From an uncultured Pseudoxanthomonas sp. (lineage in GTDB: Bacteria; Pseudomonadota; Gammaproteobacteria; Xanthomonadales; Xanthomonadaceae), in contig CALJUL010000001.1 of assembly GCA_937975725.1 (NCBI GenBank), forward strand, positions 1 through 58,728: a stretch of 58,728 bases of DNA, read 5' to 3'. Below, piece after piece: positions 26,417-34,650 of the stretch (within the stretch, counting starts at the first letter, position 1; each line of letters starts with the position of its first letter). A program made the translations under genes and the position numbers. The notes below the pieces were generated by a model. It was not told the DNA's origin and searched no databases. It saw only the letters and a list, made by a program, of their open reading frames with translations.

Positions 26417-27778
26417 ATGGTCGAGACCATCCGCCACGACAAGACCGCACGCCAGTTGCGCCTGCTCTCCGACGCGCTCGACAGCGGTCGGCTGGGACCG
26501 GTGCGCCGGCTGGTCAATACCTTGTCGCCCGCGGAGATCGGCAACCTGCTGGAATCGCTGCCGCCGGGCAAGCGCGAAATCGTATGGGGCCTGGTCGATC
26601 CGGAAGACGACGGCGAAGTGCTGGTGCACGTCGGCGACGAGGTGCGCGAAAGCCTGCTGGCCGACATGGACACCGACGAGATCGTCGCCGCGGTCGAGGA
26701 CCTCGACATCGACGACCTCGCCGACCTGGTCGAGGATCTGCCCGACACCGTCATCGACGAAGTCCTCAAGTCGATGGACCGCGAGAACCGCGAGCGCCTG
26801 GAGCAGGTGCTGTCGTACGCGGAGGACACCGCCGGCCGCCTGATGAACCCTGACGTGGTTACGGTGCGCGCCGACGTCAACGTCGACGTGGTGCTGCGCT
26901 ACCTGCGCCTGCGCGGCGAACTGCCCGACCACACCGACCACCTGTACGTGGTCAGCCGCCGCCACCAGTACCTGGGCCGCGTGCCGCTGGCCGCGCTGGT
27001 CACGCACGAGGACACCACGCCGATCAACCGCCTGATCGACGACGAGCAACCGGCCATCGACGTGGGCGAGAGCGCGCAGGAAGTCGCGCGCCAGTTCTCC
27101 GACCACGACTGGGTGTCGGCGCCGGTAGTGGACGACAACAACATCCTGCTCGGCCGCATCACCATCGACGACGTGGTCGACATCATCCGCGAGCAGGCTG
27201 AGCACCAGGCGCTGGGCGCCGCCGGCCTGGACGAGGACGAGGACCTGTTCTCGCCGGTCAAGCGCGCCGTGCGCGGCCGCGTGGTGTGGCTGGGGATCAA
27301 CCTGTTCACCGCCTTCATGGCCGCCACGGTCATCAAGGAGTTCGACGCCACGCTGGAGAAGATCGTCGCGCTGGCCGTGCTGATGCCCATCGTCGCCGGC
27401 ATCGGCGGCAACGCCGCGGTGCAGGTGCTGACGCTGATGGTGCGTGGCCTCGCCCTGGGCCAGGTCGGTTCCAGCAACGCCGGCATCCTGTGGTGGAAGG
27501 AACTGCGCGTGGCGCTGATCAACGGCGTGCTGATCGGCGGCATCGTCGGCGTGATCGCTTTCCTGTGGTTCCGCAGCCCCATGCTGTCGCTGGTCATCGC
27601 CATGGCGCTGGTGCTGAACTTCTGCGCCGCCGCCACCGCCGGCGTGCTGCTGCCGCTGCTGCTAAAGCGCATGAACATCGACCCCGCCGTCGCCGGCACC
27701 GTCGTCGTCACCGCGGTGACCGACGTGATGGGTTTCTTCTGCTTCCTGGGGCTGGCGACGGTGATCCTGCTGCACTGA
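26417..27778 (+). CDS. mgtE: Magnesium transporter MgtE
   Basis: A 453-residue Mg2+ channel. The acidic MgtE N domain (VRRLVNTLSPAEIGNLLESLP..., AAVEDLDIDDLADLVEDLP) is followed by two CBS domains (~140-260) and five transmembrane segments (~290-453) with the pore sequence PIVAGIGGNAAVQVLTLMVRGLALG. Cytosolic Mg2+ bound between N and CBS domains closes the channel in known members. Placed at the end of the PTS series, 49 bases after ptsI, as in xanthomonads. Confidence 0.94.
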   Translation: MVETIRHDKTARQLRLLSDALDSGRLGPVRRLVNTLSPAEIGNLLESLPPGKREIVWGLVDPEDDGEVLVHVGDEVRESLLADMDTDEIVAAVEDLDIDDLADLVEDLPDTVIDEVLKSMDRENRERLEQVLSYAEDTAGRLMNPDVVTVRADVNVDVVLRYLRLRGELPDHTDHLYVVSRRHQYLGRVPLAALVTHEDTTPINRLIDDEQPAIDVGESAQEVARQFSDHDWVSAPVVDDNNILLGRITIDDVVDIIREQAEHQALGAAGLDEDEDLFSPVKRAVRGRVVWLGINLFTAFMAATVIKEFDATLEKIVALAVLMPIVAGIGGNAAVQVLTLMVRGLALGQVGSSNAGILWWKELRVALINGVLIGGIVGVIAFLWFRSPMLSLVIAMALVLNFCAAATAGVLLPLLLKRMNIDPAVAGTVVVTAVTDVMGFFCFLGLATVILLH

Positions 27779-27885
27779 CCACACCCGAAGCAGAATGCTT
27801 GCGAGCATCATGGCATCGTGACGGTGCAAGGCTTGCTGGTCCGTCAGATTCGGACCCAGCATCGCGGTGTGTCGTTGCTATCCGT

Positions 27886-27967
27886 CACGACTGACGTCGC
27901 TCCTACAGGCCGTTCGACCGTTTTTCCGACACACGATAAATCCCTTGTGGGAGCGACGTCAGCGCGA
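27886..27967. repeat. REP-like half-sites in reversed order
   Basis: CACGACTGACGTCGCTCCTA (27886-27905) and GTGGGAGCGACGTCAGCGCGA (27947-27967) are complementary, but the outer ends of the element (TACAGG, CCCTTGTGG) face each other across the 40-base spacer. The arms are thus arranged back to back, the opposite of copies 1 and 3. Confidence 0.7.
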
Positions 27968-28023
27968 TGCCAACCCTCAAAGGCCATCGGACATAGGGCC
28001 ATGCAGGAGCACACGCCACCGGC

Positions 28024-28056
28024 AAGGCCCGCACACCGTGCGCGGGCCTTCTTCGT
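28024..28056. terminator. Terminator between mgtE and the outer-membrane protein gene
   Basis: Hairpin AAGGCCCGC-ACACCGTGC-GCGGGCCTT (28024-28050) followed on the plus strand by CTTCGTT. It lies 12 bases beyond the stop of the minus-strand gene, so it may serve both convergent transcripts. Confidence 0.65.
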
Positions 28057-28062
28057 TACGGA

Positions 28063-28830
28063 TCAGAAGCTGGCGCGCACGCCCAATCGGTAGAAGCGCA
28101 CGTCCTCATAGACTTCCGCCTCACCCACCAGGCCCCAGACGGGAGTGAAGCGATACTGGATGCCCAGGTTGCCGACCATGGAGTGGTCGATCAACAGATT
28201 GTCGTCCACGCGCCGGTAGCCTGCCTTGGCCCAGAGTTCTAGGTTGGACACCGGCCTGGCGCGGATGCCCAGCATCAGCGTACCAGCGTACACGTGGCCG
28301 CTGCCCTCGAGATCGTCGTAATACAGCTTCGCTCCCAGCCTCAGCAACGACAGCTCACTGACGAAATCCGCGCGCGGAGAAAGCAGGATGCTGGCGCCCA
28401 GGCCGATCTCCGTCTGGTCGATCGTGGCCTTCAAGCGCTCGGTATCGATGTCCCAACTTTTCGATACCCGTTCGTGGCCGCCGAACACGTAAAGGTTGTC
28501 GGTCACTGCCACGGAGCCGCGCACATAACCGCCATTGGCGCTTTCATCGATGTCGTAGAACCCCACATCCACGCGGCCGACGCCAGCTTCCACATGGGTA
28601 TAACCCGGCCCTTCGACCGTTTCTCGCTGGACGACGGGCGCATATTGCGGCACCTGTGCAGGAGGCGTCGTGGTTTCCGCCTGCGCCGCGGCCGGTGCCT
28701 CGGCCACGGCGGCATTGGCCGCTTTCTGCCGTTCCCACCACGGCGATCGCTGGGCATCTGCGCCCGAAGACCACGCCATTGCGACAAGCATGGCTGCGCA
28801 GGCGCAGCCTGTCCTGATATCCATCTTCAT
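28063..28830 (-). CDS. Outer-membrane beta-barrel protein (Ax21/Omp-like)
   Basis: A 255-residue protein with a signal peptide (MKMDIRTGCACAAMLVAMAWSSGADA), a Pro/Ala/Gln-rich linker (~33-75), and a barrel of amphipathic strands starting at YTHVEAGVGRVDVGFYDIDE, with VRGSVAVTDNLYVFGGHERVS, IGLGASILL, SNLELWAKAGYRRVDD and a terminal FYRLGVRASF whose final Phe is the outer-membrane targeting signal. The pattern recalls Ax21 (Omp1X) proteins of xanthomonads; this is by eye. ATG 28830 has AAGGAG nine bases upstream. Monocistronic. Confidence 0.7.
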   Translation of the reverse strand: MKMDIRTGCACAAMLVAMAWSSGADAQRSPWWERQKAANAAVAEAPAAAQAETTTPPAQVPQYAPVVQRETVEGPGYTHVEAGVGRVDVGFYDIDESANGGYVRGSVAVTDNLYVFGGHERVSKSWDIDTERLKATIDQTEIGLGASILLSPRADFVSELSLLRLGAKLYYDDLEGSGHVYAGTLMLGIRARPVSNLELWAKAGYRRVDDNLLIDHSMVGNLGIQYRFTPVWGLVGEAEVYEDVRFYRLGVRASF

Positions 28831-29056
28831 GTAGCCATTCTCCTTCTGGATGATTCGCATCATTGCGCCCACGGCGTCCGGCGGAGTCATGCCGCCTCGT
28901 CTGACCTCGCCGTGGGAACGCAATCATAAAACGGATCGGGCCGCCGATCCGGCCTTGCATTGGGGCTCGTCGGTCGGGGAGCCTCGGCGGCGCTTCCGGG
29001 CCTCAGCGCACTGGCGCGGGTTATGCTGCGCCCTGATCGCCACCGCCTCTTCACTC

Positions 29057-29860
29057 ATGCGCCACTTGAAACCGATCTGCCTGGCACTGCTGCTGATCCT
29101 GATGACCGCCTGCTCCACGACACCCCCCATGAATCCGACCGGCGAATTCGTCCCGCGCGAGGTCGTGCTGGACGGACGGACCTACCGTTACCAAGTCTTC
29201 GTGCCCGCCACGCGCTTCCGCAGCGGCAAGCTACCGATGGTGGTGTTCCTCAACGGTTCGGGCGAACGCGGCAGCGACGGGGTGAAGCAGACGATGGCGG
29301 GGCTGGGCCCGTACCTGCGCCAGCATGCGCAGGACTTCCCGGCGCTGGCCGTGTTCCCGCAGGCGCCGGAAGGCACGGAATGGACCGAGGCCGCCGGCCC
29401 CATCGCCTTCGCCGCGCTCGACGCCGCGATGCGCGAGTTCGGCGGCGACCCCGACCGCGTCTACCTGACCGGCATGTCGATGGGCGGCTACGGCACCTGG
29501 GAACTGGCCTTGCAGCAGCCGCGACGCTTCGCCGCGCTGGTGCCGGTGTGCGGTGGCCTCACCGTCGACTGGAAGGACACGCGCCCCGGCATGCGCGCGC
29601 ACAGCGTCGGCGATGCGGCCGATCCCTTCGCCGCCGCTGCGCAGCGCCTGAAGGACGTACCGGTATGGATCTTCCACGGCGGCCGCGACGACGTGGTGCC
29701 GCCGTCGCAGTCGCGGCGCATGGACGCGGCACTGAAGGCCGCGGGCGCGCGCGACGCGCGCTACACCGAATTCCCGGACGCCAACCACAACAGTTGGGAC
29801 GCCGCCTATGCCCACGCGCCGATGTGGGACTGGCTGTTCGCCCAGCGCCGGGGCCGCTGA
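29057..29860 (+). CDS. Lipoprotein esterase of the alpha/beta hydrolase fold
   Basis: A 267-residue enzyme with a lipoprotein signal peptide (MRHLKPICLALLLILMTAC, Cys19 lipidated). It has the features of carboxylesterase/PHB-depolymerase-like hydrolases: oxyanion region VVFLNGSGERGSDG, nucleophile elbow GMSMGGYGTW (Ser ~145), catalytic Asp in FHGGRDDVVPP and His in PDANHNSWD. The substrate may be an acylated carbohydrate or a short-chain ester; this cannot be told from sequence. Followed after two bases by the zinc-ribbon gene. Confidence 0.82.
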   Translation: MRHLKPICLALLLILMTACSTTPPMNPTGEFVPREVVLDGRTYRYQVFVPATRFRSGKLPMVVFLNGSGERGSDGVKQTMAGLGPYLRQHAQDFPALAVFPQAPEGTEWTEAAGPIAFAALDAAMREFGGDPDRVYLTGMSMGGYGTWELALQQPRRFAALVPVCGGLTVDWKDTRPGMRAHSVGDAADPFAAAAQRLKDVPVWIFHGGRDDVVPPSQSRRMDAALKAAGARDARYTEFPDANHNSWDAAYAHAPMWDWLFAQRRGR

Positions 29861-29862
29861 CC

Positions 29863-30141
29863 ATGGCCGAAGTGGTCCCGGACTATTTCTCGCCCGGCTG
29901 GCGCGAGCGCGTGCTGGCCTGCCCCTGCGGCTGGCAGGGCGACAGCCGCGCCACCGCGATGGAGCTGCACGAGCAGGTGACCGACTACGCCTGCCCCGGC
30001 TGCGGCAACCTGCTGCTGATCGTGTCGCACCCGTCGCTGGACCAGGTCCGTACGGCCGCGGCCGGCGGGCATGCGGAAGCCCGCGAACACCTGGCGATCG
30101 TCGAGGAAACGCTGGCGCGGTTCCCGCCCGCGGCCGACTGA
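29863..30141 (+). CDS. Small zinc-ribbon protein of unknown function
   Basis: A 92-residue cytosolic protein with two cysteine pairs, CPC (residues ~20-22, in ACPCGWQG) and CPGC (~45-48, in YACPGCGNLL), which together can hold one zinc. A helical tail (EAREHLAIVEETLARF) follows. Starts two bases after the esterase stop, so probably cotranslated, though the one gene product is outside the cytoplasm and the other inside. Not recognised. Confidence 0.6.
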   Translation: MAEVVPDYFSPGWRERVLACPCGWQGDSRATAMELHEQVTDYACPGCGNLLLIVSHPSLDQVRTAAAGGHAEAREHLAIVEETLARFPPAAD

Positions 30142-30219
30142 ACCGCCGCGCGGAGCGGGCAGCCGGTCACGCTTCGCCCACGCTCCGGCCCACCGCCGCC
30201 GCGGCGCCCTCAACTGCCC

Positions 30220-31824
30220 GTGCCCACGGCCGATAACACCGGCATTCCCTCCCTTGCGGCCACGGCCGTGCGAGTGCCCATGCGCGATACGGCCGACAGC
30301 AAATCAGGATTTGCCGCCCCCCTGCGCCGGCTGTGGGGGCGCCAGGCGGCGCCGTCCTCCTCGCACGCGCCGGGCGGCGGCGCCGCGGCGCCCAGCATCA
30401 GCAGCGGGCAATTGCAGGCGCTGTTCGCGCAGGCCGAAGACCCGGGCACGCTGCTGTCCGCCTTCGCCGAGGGCGTGGCCGGCCTGCGCGGCGACCTGCG
30501 CGGCATCGGCGAACTGCTGCGCGACGCCCACCAGGAACGCGACTGGCCGCGCTACGGACGCTCGCTGCGGCAACTGGTGGACAAGTACATCCGCACGCTG
30601 GAGGACGACATCCCCGGCTCCGAATCCGAACAACTGCGCGAACTGCTGCAGCACACGCTCCACCACGCGGTCGAGGCCATGCTGGGCGACGATCCGGCGC
30701 TGGTGTCGCAAGCGCACGCCTTGACCGACCGCGTGCGGCAATGGGCGCGGCCGCAGCCGCTGGAACCCCTGTGCACCGAGCTGAAGGCGCTGTGCCAGCA
30801 GGTCAACGCCCGCGCCGGCGAAGTCAACGACGCGCAGGACCTGATGCGCAAGCTGTTCGACCTGCTGCTGGAAAACGTCGGCGAACTGATCGACGACGGC
30901 AGTTGGCTGCAGGATCAGATCAGTGCCGTGCGCCAGTTGCTGAGCGGACCGATGGAGCTGTCCACGCTGGAGCAGACCCGCAGCGAGCTGCGCGAGGTGA
31001 TCTACAAGCAGGGCCTGCTGAAGCAGGGCATCGAGGAATCCAAGGCGTCGATGAAGGAGATGATGGTCACCTTCGTCGAACGGCTGGACGGCATGGCCAG
31101 CAGCACCGGCGAATTCCACGACCGCATCAGCTTCCACGCCCAGGCCGTGCGCGAGAGCCGCAATATCGCCGAGCTCGGCAAGCGGATGGAGGACATCCTG
31201 CACGACACCGGGCAGTTGCAGGCGCAGGCACTGCGCGCGCGCGGCGACCTGATGGCCGCGCGCAACGAGGTGGACGCCGCCGAGAAGCGCGTGGCCGACC
31301 TGGAGAAGGAACTGCAATCGGTGTCCACGCTGGTGCGGGTGGACCAGTTGACCGAGGCGCTCAACCGCCGCGGCTTCGACGAACTGTTCAAGCGCGAATC
31401 CGTGCGCGCGCTGCGCAGCGGCCAGACCCTGTGCCTGGCCCTGCTGGACCTGGACGACTTCCGCCAGATCAACGCCGCCCACGGCCACCTGGGCGGCGAC
31501 GCGGCGCTGCGCCACGTGGTGGGCGTGGCCCGCGCCGCGCTGCGCGGCAGCGATGCCGTCGCCCGCTTCGGCGGCGAGGAATTCGTGCTGCTGCTGCCGG
31601 ACACCAGCTTCCTGGAAGCCAGCGGCACCCTGGAACGGCTGCGCACGCAACTGGCGCAGCGCCCGCTGGTGCACGACGGGCAACGGATCGAGGTGACCTT
31701 CAGCGCCGGCGTGGCGCGCTGGCAGCCCGAGGAATCGCAGGACGAACTGCTGGCGCGCGCGGACCGCGCCATGTACCGCGCCAAGCAGGCCGGCAAGGAC
31801 CGTATCGTCGCCGCGCAGGACTGA
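30220..31824 (+). CDS. Diguanylate cyclase (GGDEF domain) with long N-terminal region
   Basis: A 534-residue protein. The C-terminal GGDEF domain (~375-534) has the active site RFGGEEF at ~449-455 and the product-inhibition I-site RGSD five residues before it, so it should make cyclic di-GMP and be feedback-controlled. A coiled coil (EVDAAEKRVADLEKELQSVSTL) leads into it. The first ~340 residues are helical, with no transmembrane segment and no recognised sensor domain. Start 30220 is an ATG-equivalent choice; ATG 30280 (MRDTADSK) is possible. Convergent with pyrB, 21 bases apart. Confidence 0.88.
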   Translation: MPTADNTGIPSLAATAVRVPMRDTADSKSGFAAPLRRLWGRQAAPSSSHAPGGGAAAPSISSGQLQALFAQAEDPGTLLSAFAEGVAGLRGDLRGIGELLRDAHQERDWPRYGRSLRQLVDKYIRTLEDDIPGSESEQLRELLQHTLHHAVEAMLGDDPALVSQAHALTDRVRQWARPQPLEPLCTELKALCQQVNARAGEVNDAQDLMRKLFDLLLENVGELIDDGSWLQDQISAVRQLLSGPMELSTLEQTRSELREVIYKQGLLKQGIEESKASMKEMMVTFVERLDGMASSTGEFHDRISFHAQAVRESRNIAELGKRMEDILHDTGQLQAQALRARGDLMAARNEVDAAEKRVADLEKELQSVSTLVRVDQLTEALNRRGFDELFKRESVRALRSGQTLCLALLDLDDFRQINAAHGHLGGDAALRHVVGVARAALRGSDAVARFGGEEFVLLLPDTSFLEASGTLERLRTQLAQRPLVHDGQRIEVTFSAGVARWQPEESQDELLARADRAMYRAKQAGKDRIVAAQD

Positions 31825-31845
31825 CGGCAGAGGCCGCGCGCGGTC

Positions 31846-32790
31846 TCAGCCCAGCAGCGCTTCCAGCACCGCCATGCGGATGGCCACGCCGTTGCTGACC
31901 TGGCGCAGCACCAGCGACTGCGGGCCGTCGGCCACCTCGTCGGTGATCTCCACGCCGCGGTTGATCGGTCCGGGATGGAGCACCACCGCGTCCTTCGCCG
32001 CACGGGCCAGGCGCGAGGCGGTCAGGCCGTAGTCGCGGTGGTAGTCGTCGAGCGATGCGACCAGCCCTTCTTCCATGCGTTCGCGCTGCAACCGCAGCAT
32101 CATCACCACGTCCACGCCTTCCAGCGCCGCGTCGAAGTCGTCGCTCACCCGGCAGCCGGCCAGGGTGTCGTCGTCGGGCAGCAGCGGGGCCGGACCGCAC
32201 ACGCGGATCTCGCCCGCGCCCAGCGTGTGCAGCGCGTGCAGGTCCGAGCGCGCCACCCGCGAATGCTTCACGTCGCCGACGATCAGCACCTTCAGCCGCG
32301 AGAAGTCCGCGCCCTTGGCCTGGCGGATGGTCAGCGCGTCCAGCAAGCCCTGGGTGGGATGGGCGCTGCGGCCGTCGCCGGCGTTCACCAGCGCCGTGCC
32401 CTCGCCCGCTTCCGCCGCCAGCGCGGCCACCGCGCCGTCGTCGGCGTGGCGCACGACGAAGCCGCGCACGCCCATGGCCTCCAGGTTGCGCAGCGTGTCG
32501 CGCGCGGTCTCGCCCTTGCGGGTGGAGGAAGTGGAGGCGTCGAAGTTCAGCACGTCCGCGCCCAGGCGCTGGGCCGCGATCTGGAACGAGCTGCGCGTGC
32601 GCGTGGATGGCTCGAAGAACAGCGTGCACACGGTGGTGCCGTCCAGCACCTGCCGGCGCGGCGTGCGGCCGAGTGCGGCGTCGCGGATCTGGCCGGCGCG
32701 GTCCAGCAACCGGCACAGCGCTTCGCGCGGCAGTCCTTCCAGGGTCAGCAGGTGGTGCAGGCGTCCGTCCGAATCGAGTTGTGGGGTCAT
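31846..32790 (-). CDS. pyrB: Aspartate carbamoyltransferase catalytic subunit
   Basis: A 314-residue enzyme for the committed step of pyrimidine synthesis. The carbamoyl phosphate motif FFEPSTRTRSSF is at ~52-63, followed by GDGRSAHPTQGLLD, LIVGDVKHSRVARSD and VLHPGPINRGVEI. Start ATG 32790 (MTPQLDSDG). Third gene of yqgE-ruvX-pyrB; the gap to ruvX is 20 bases. No regulatory-chain gene pyrI and no pseudo-dihydroorotase follow in the window. Confidence 0.95.
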   Translation of the reverse strand: MTPQLDSDGRLHHLLTLEGLPREALCRLLDRAGQIRDAALGRTPRRQVLDGTTVCTLFFEPSTRTRSSFQIAAQRLGADVLNFDASTSSTRKGETARDTLRNLEAMGVRGFVVRHADDGAVAALAAEAGEGTALVNAGDGRSAHPTQGLLDALTIRQAKGADFSRLKVLIVGDVKHSRVARSDLHALHTLGAGEIRVCGPAPLLPDDDTLAGCRVSDDFDAALEGVDVVMMLRLQRERMEEGLVASLDDYHRDYGLTASRLARAAKDAVVLHPGPINRGVEITDEVADGPQSLVLRQVSNGVAIRMAVLEALLG

Positions 32791-32810
32791 GGTGCGATCA
32801 CTGGGAGGAA

Positions 32811-33260
32811 TCAGGTGAGCTGGGTGGCGTCGTGCGGCGCGGCCAGCCAGCGTTCGATGATGACGGCGGCGGCCACGGCGTCCAGCGCGACGGCGTCGCG
32901 GCGGCGCTTGCGGCCCTCGGCGCGGTCCAGCGCGAAGCGTTGCGAGGCTTCGAGCGAACTGGTGCGCTCGTCCACCAGCACCACCGGCAGGCCGTAGCGG
33001 CTGCGCAGTTCGCGGGCGAAGGCATGCGCGCGCCGGCGGGCCGGCTGGTCGCCGCCCTCCAGCGTCATCGGATCGCCCACCACCAGGCCGTCGGGCTTCC
33101 ACTCCGCGTGCAGGCGGTCGATGCCCGGCCAGTCCGGGCCGTGCGGATGCACGTCCACCACCGCCAGTGCGCGCGCGCCGGTGCCGTAGGCGCTGCCGAC
33201 CGCCACGCCGATGCGGCGCGAGCCCACGTCGAATCCGAGCACCGTGCCGTCCAGCTTCAT
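32811..33260 (-). CDS. ruvX: RuvX/YqgF family Holliday junction resolvase-like nuclease
   Basis: A 149-residue RNase H-like protein; in E. coli it matures the 5' end of 16S rRNA, and it is also named a putative Holliday junction resolvase. Acidic residues of the active site: GFDVGSRRIGVAVG, VVLVDERTSSLEA and RRDAVALDAVAAAVIIERWL. Start ATG 33260 has a GAGGAGG site upstream. Second gene of the yqgE-ruvX-pyrB operon, a common arrangement. Confidence 0.92.
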   Translation of the reverse strand: MKLDGTVLGFDVGSRRIGVAVGSAYGTGARALAVVDVHPHGPDWPGIDRLHAEWKPDGLVVGDPMTLEGGDQPARRRAHAFARELRSRYGLPVVLVDERTSSLEASQRFALDRAEGRKRRRDAVALDAVAAAVIIERWLAAPHDATQLT

Positions 33261-33342
33261 GCCCGGCCCCTCCTCTGTGCGCATGCGCCGCGATCCTGCC
33301 GCGGCTGGCGTCGACGTGGCGACAAGAGGGGCGTGCGCGGCT

Positions 33343-33906
33343 TCATGCGTGGCCGCTGTAGTCCGTGAGCAGGGTCATGTCCACGCCGATGCGCTGCCCG
33401 GCAGCCTGCCAGCGGTGCTCCAGCGGCACGTCGAACAGCAGTGCGGCGTCGGCGGGCACGGTCAGCCAACTGTTCTCGCCCAGTTCGAATTCCAGTTGCC
33501 CCGCGCCCCAGCCCGCGCAGCCCAGCGCGACGACGGCATGCGCCGGGCCTTCGCCCACCGCCATGGCTTCCAGGATGTCGCGCGAGGTGGTCAGGTACAG
33601 GCCGTCGGCCACGGCGATGGTGGAATCCCATTCGCGCTCGCCGTCGTGCAGCACGAAGCCGCGTTCCGGGTGCACCGGCCCGCCACTGAGCACGACGCGC
33701 TCGGACAGGCGCGGGTCGTGCGCCTCCAGGTTCATCTGCCGCATCACTTCGCCCAGTGTGTACTCGGAGGCTCGGTTGACCACCACGCCCATCGCCCCCT
33801 CGTCGTCGTGCTGGCAGATCAGGGTGACGCTGCGGGCGAAATTCGGGTCGGACAACGCCGGCGAGGCGATCAGCAGGTGGTTGGCCAGGGGCGAGGCGTC
33901 TTCCAT
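33343..33906 (-). CDS. yqgE: YqgE/AlgH family protein
   Basis: A 187-residue DUF179 protein: LANHLLIASPALSDPNFARSVTLICQHDDEGAMGVVVNRAS near the N-terminus, VLSGGPVHPERGFVLHDG in the middle, and LGCAGWGAGQLEFELGENSWLT toward the C-terminus, all family landmarks. Function unclear; named AlgH in Pseudomonas. First gene of the minus-strand operon with ruvX and pyrB. Confidence 0.92.
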   Translation of the reverse strand: MEDASPLANHLLIASPALSDPNFARSVTLICQHDDEGAMGVVVNRASEYTLGEVMRQMNLEAHDPRLSERVVLSGGPVHPERGFVLHDGEREWDSTIAVADGLYLTTSRDILEAMAVGEGPAHAVVALGCAGWGAGQLEFELGENSWLTVPADAALLFDVPLEHRWQAAGQRIGVDMTLLTDYSGHA

Positions 33907-34005
33907 GGCGGCATTCTAGCCCGCCGCCGCCACAGGTGCCTGCGGACAGGTGCTGTCCTCGAGCGGCCTTAATATGGCGCGTCACGACCGCCCAGGAACC
34001 CGCCG

Positions 34006-34551
34006 ATGTCCGGCTACTGCGACTTCGCCCCCGGCCACCCGCTGCACGGCCCCTACCACGACCACGAATACGGATTCCCGCAGCGCGGCGAGGCGATGCT
34101 GTTCGAACGCCTCCTGCTGGAGATCAACCAGGCCGGCCTGAGCTGGGAGACCATGCTGAAGAAGCGCGAGGGCTTCCGCGCCGCCTACGGCGGTTTCGAC
34201 GTGGACACGGTGGCCGGCTATGGCGACGACGACCGCGCGCGGCTGCTGGCCGACCCCGGCATCATCCGCAACCGGCTGAAGGTGGAAGCGGCGATCCACA
34301 ACGCGCAGGTGGTGCAGCGGCTGCGCGACAGCCACGGCGGTTTCGCGAAATGGCTGGACGCGCACCACCCGCGCGACAAGGCCGAATGGGTCAAGCTGTT
34401 CAAGCGGACTTTCCGCTTCACCGGCGGCGAGATCACCGGCGAATTCCTGATGAGCCTGGGCTACCTGCCCGGCGCGCACCGCGAGGACTGCCCCGCGTTC
34501 CGGCGCGCCGCGCAACGGCGCCCGCCCTGGATGGCCGCGGCGGGGCATTGA
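34006..34551 (+). CDS. tag: DNA-3-methyladenine glycosylase I
   Basis: A 181-residue base-excision repair enzyme removing 3-methyladenine. The zinc-snap ligands are present: Cys5 and His18 at the N-terminus (GYCDFAPGHPLHGPYHDHEYG) and the His and Cys of GAHREDC near the C-terminus; aromatic base pocket residues are in EYGFP and GLSWETML. Full length. A TTAATAT box (33970-33976) about 30 bases upstream is a plausible -10. Confidence 0.93.
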   Translation: MSGYCDFAPGHPLHGPYHDHEYGFPQRGEAMLFERLLLEINQAGLSWETMLKKREGFRAAYGGFDVDTVAGYGDDDRARLLADPGIIRNRLKVEAAIHNAQVVQRLRDSHGGFAKWLDAHHPRDKAEWVKLFKRTFRFTGGEITGEFLMSLGYLPGAHREDCPAFRRAAQRRPPWMAAAGH

Positions 34552-34650
34552 TCCGGCGCAAACCGCGCACGCGGCGATGTCCGTATCCTGCGCCGCGGAG
34601 CCACGGGCGATAATGGTGGTTTCGCCATCATCCCCGTCACTGCCTCCCTC

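Larger units (their letters stand above)
27779..28062. other. Intergenic region with REP pair and terminator
   Basis: This 284-base stretch between convergent mgtE and the outer-membrane gene holds two REP half-sites (27886-27967) and a hairpin terminator (28024-28050). No coding sequence is supported; an apparent frame across it is made largely of repeat sequence. Confidence 0.6.

Noticed and set aside
27818..28093. Possible 91-codon gene after mgtE
   Set aside because: Most of it is translation of REP half-sites and the terminator hairpin; no start signal.
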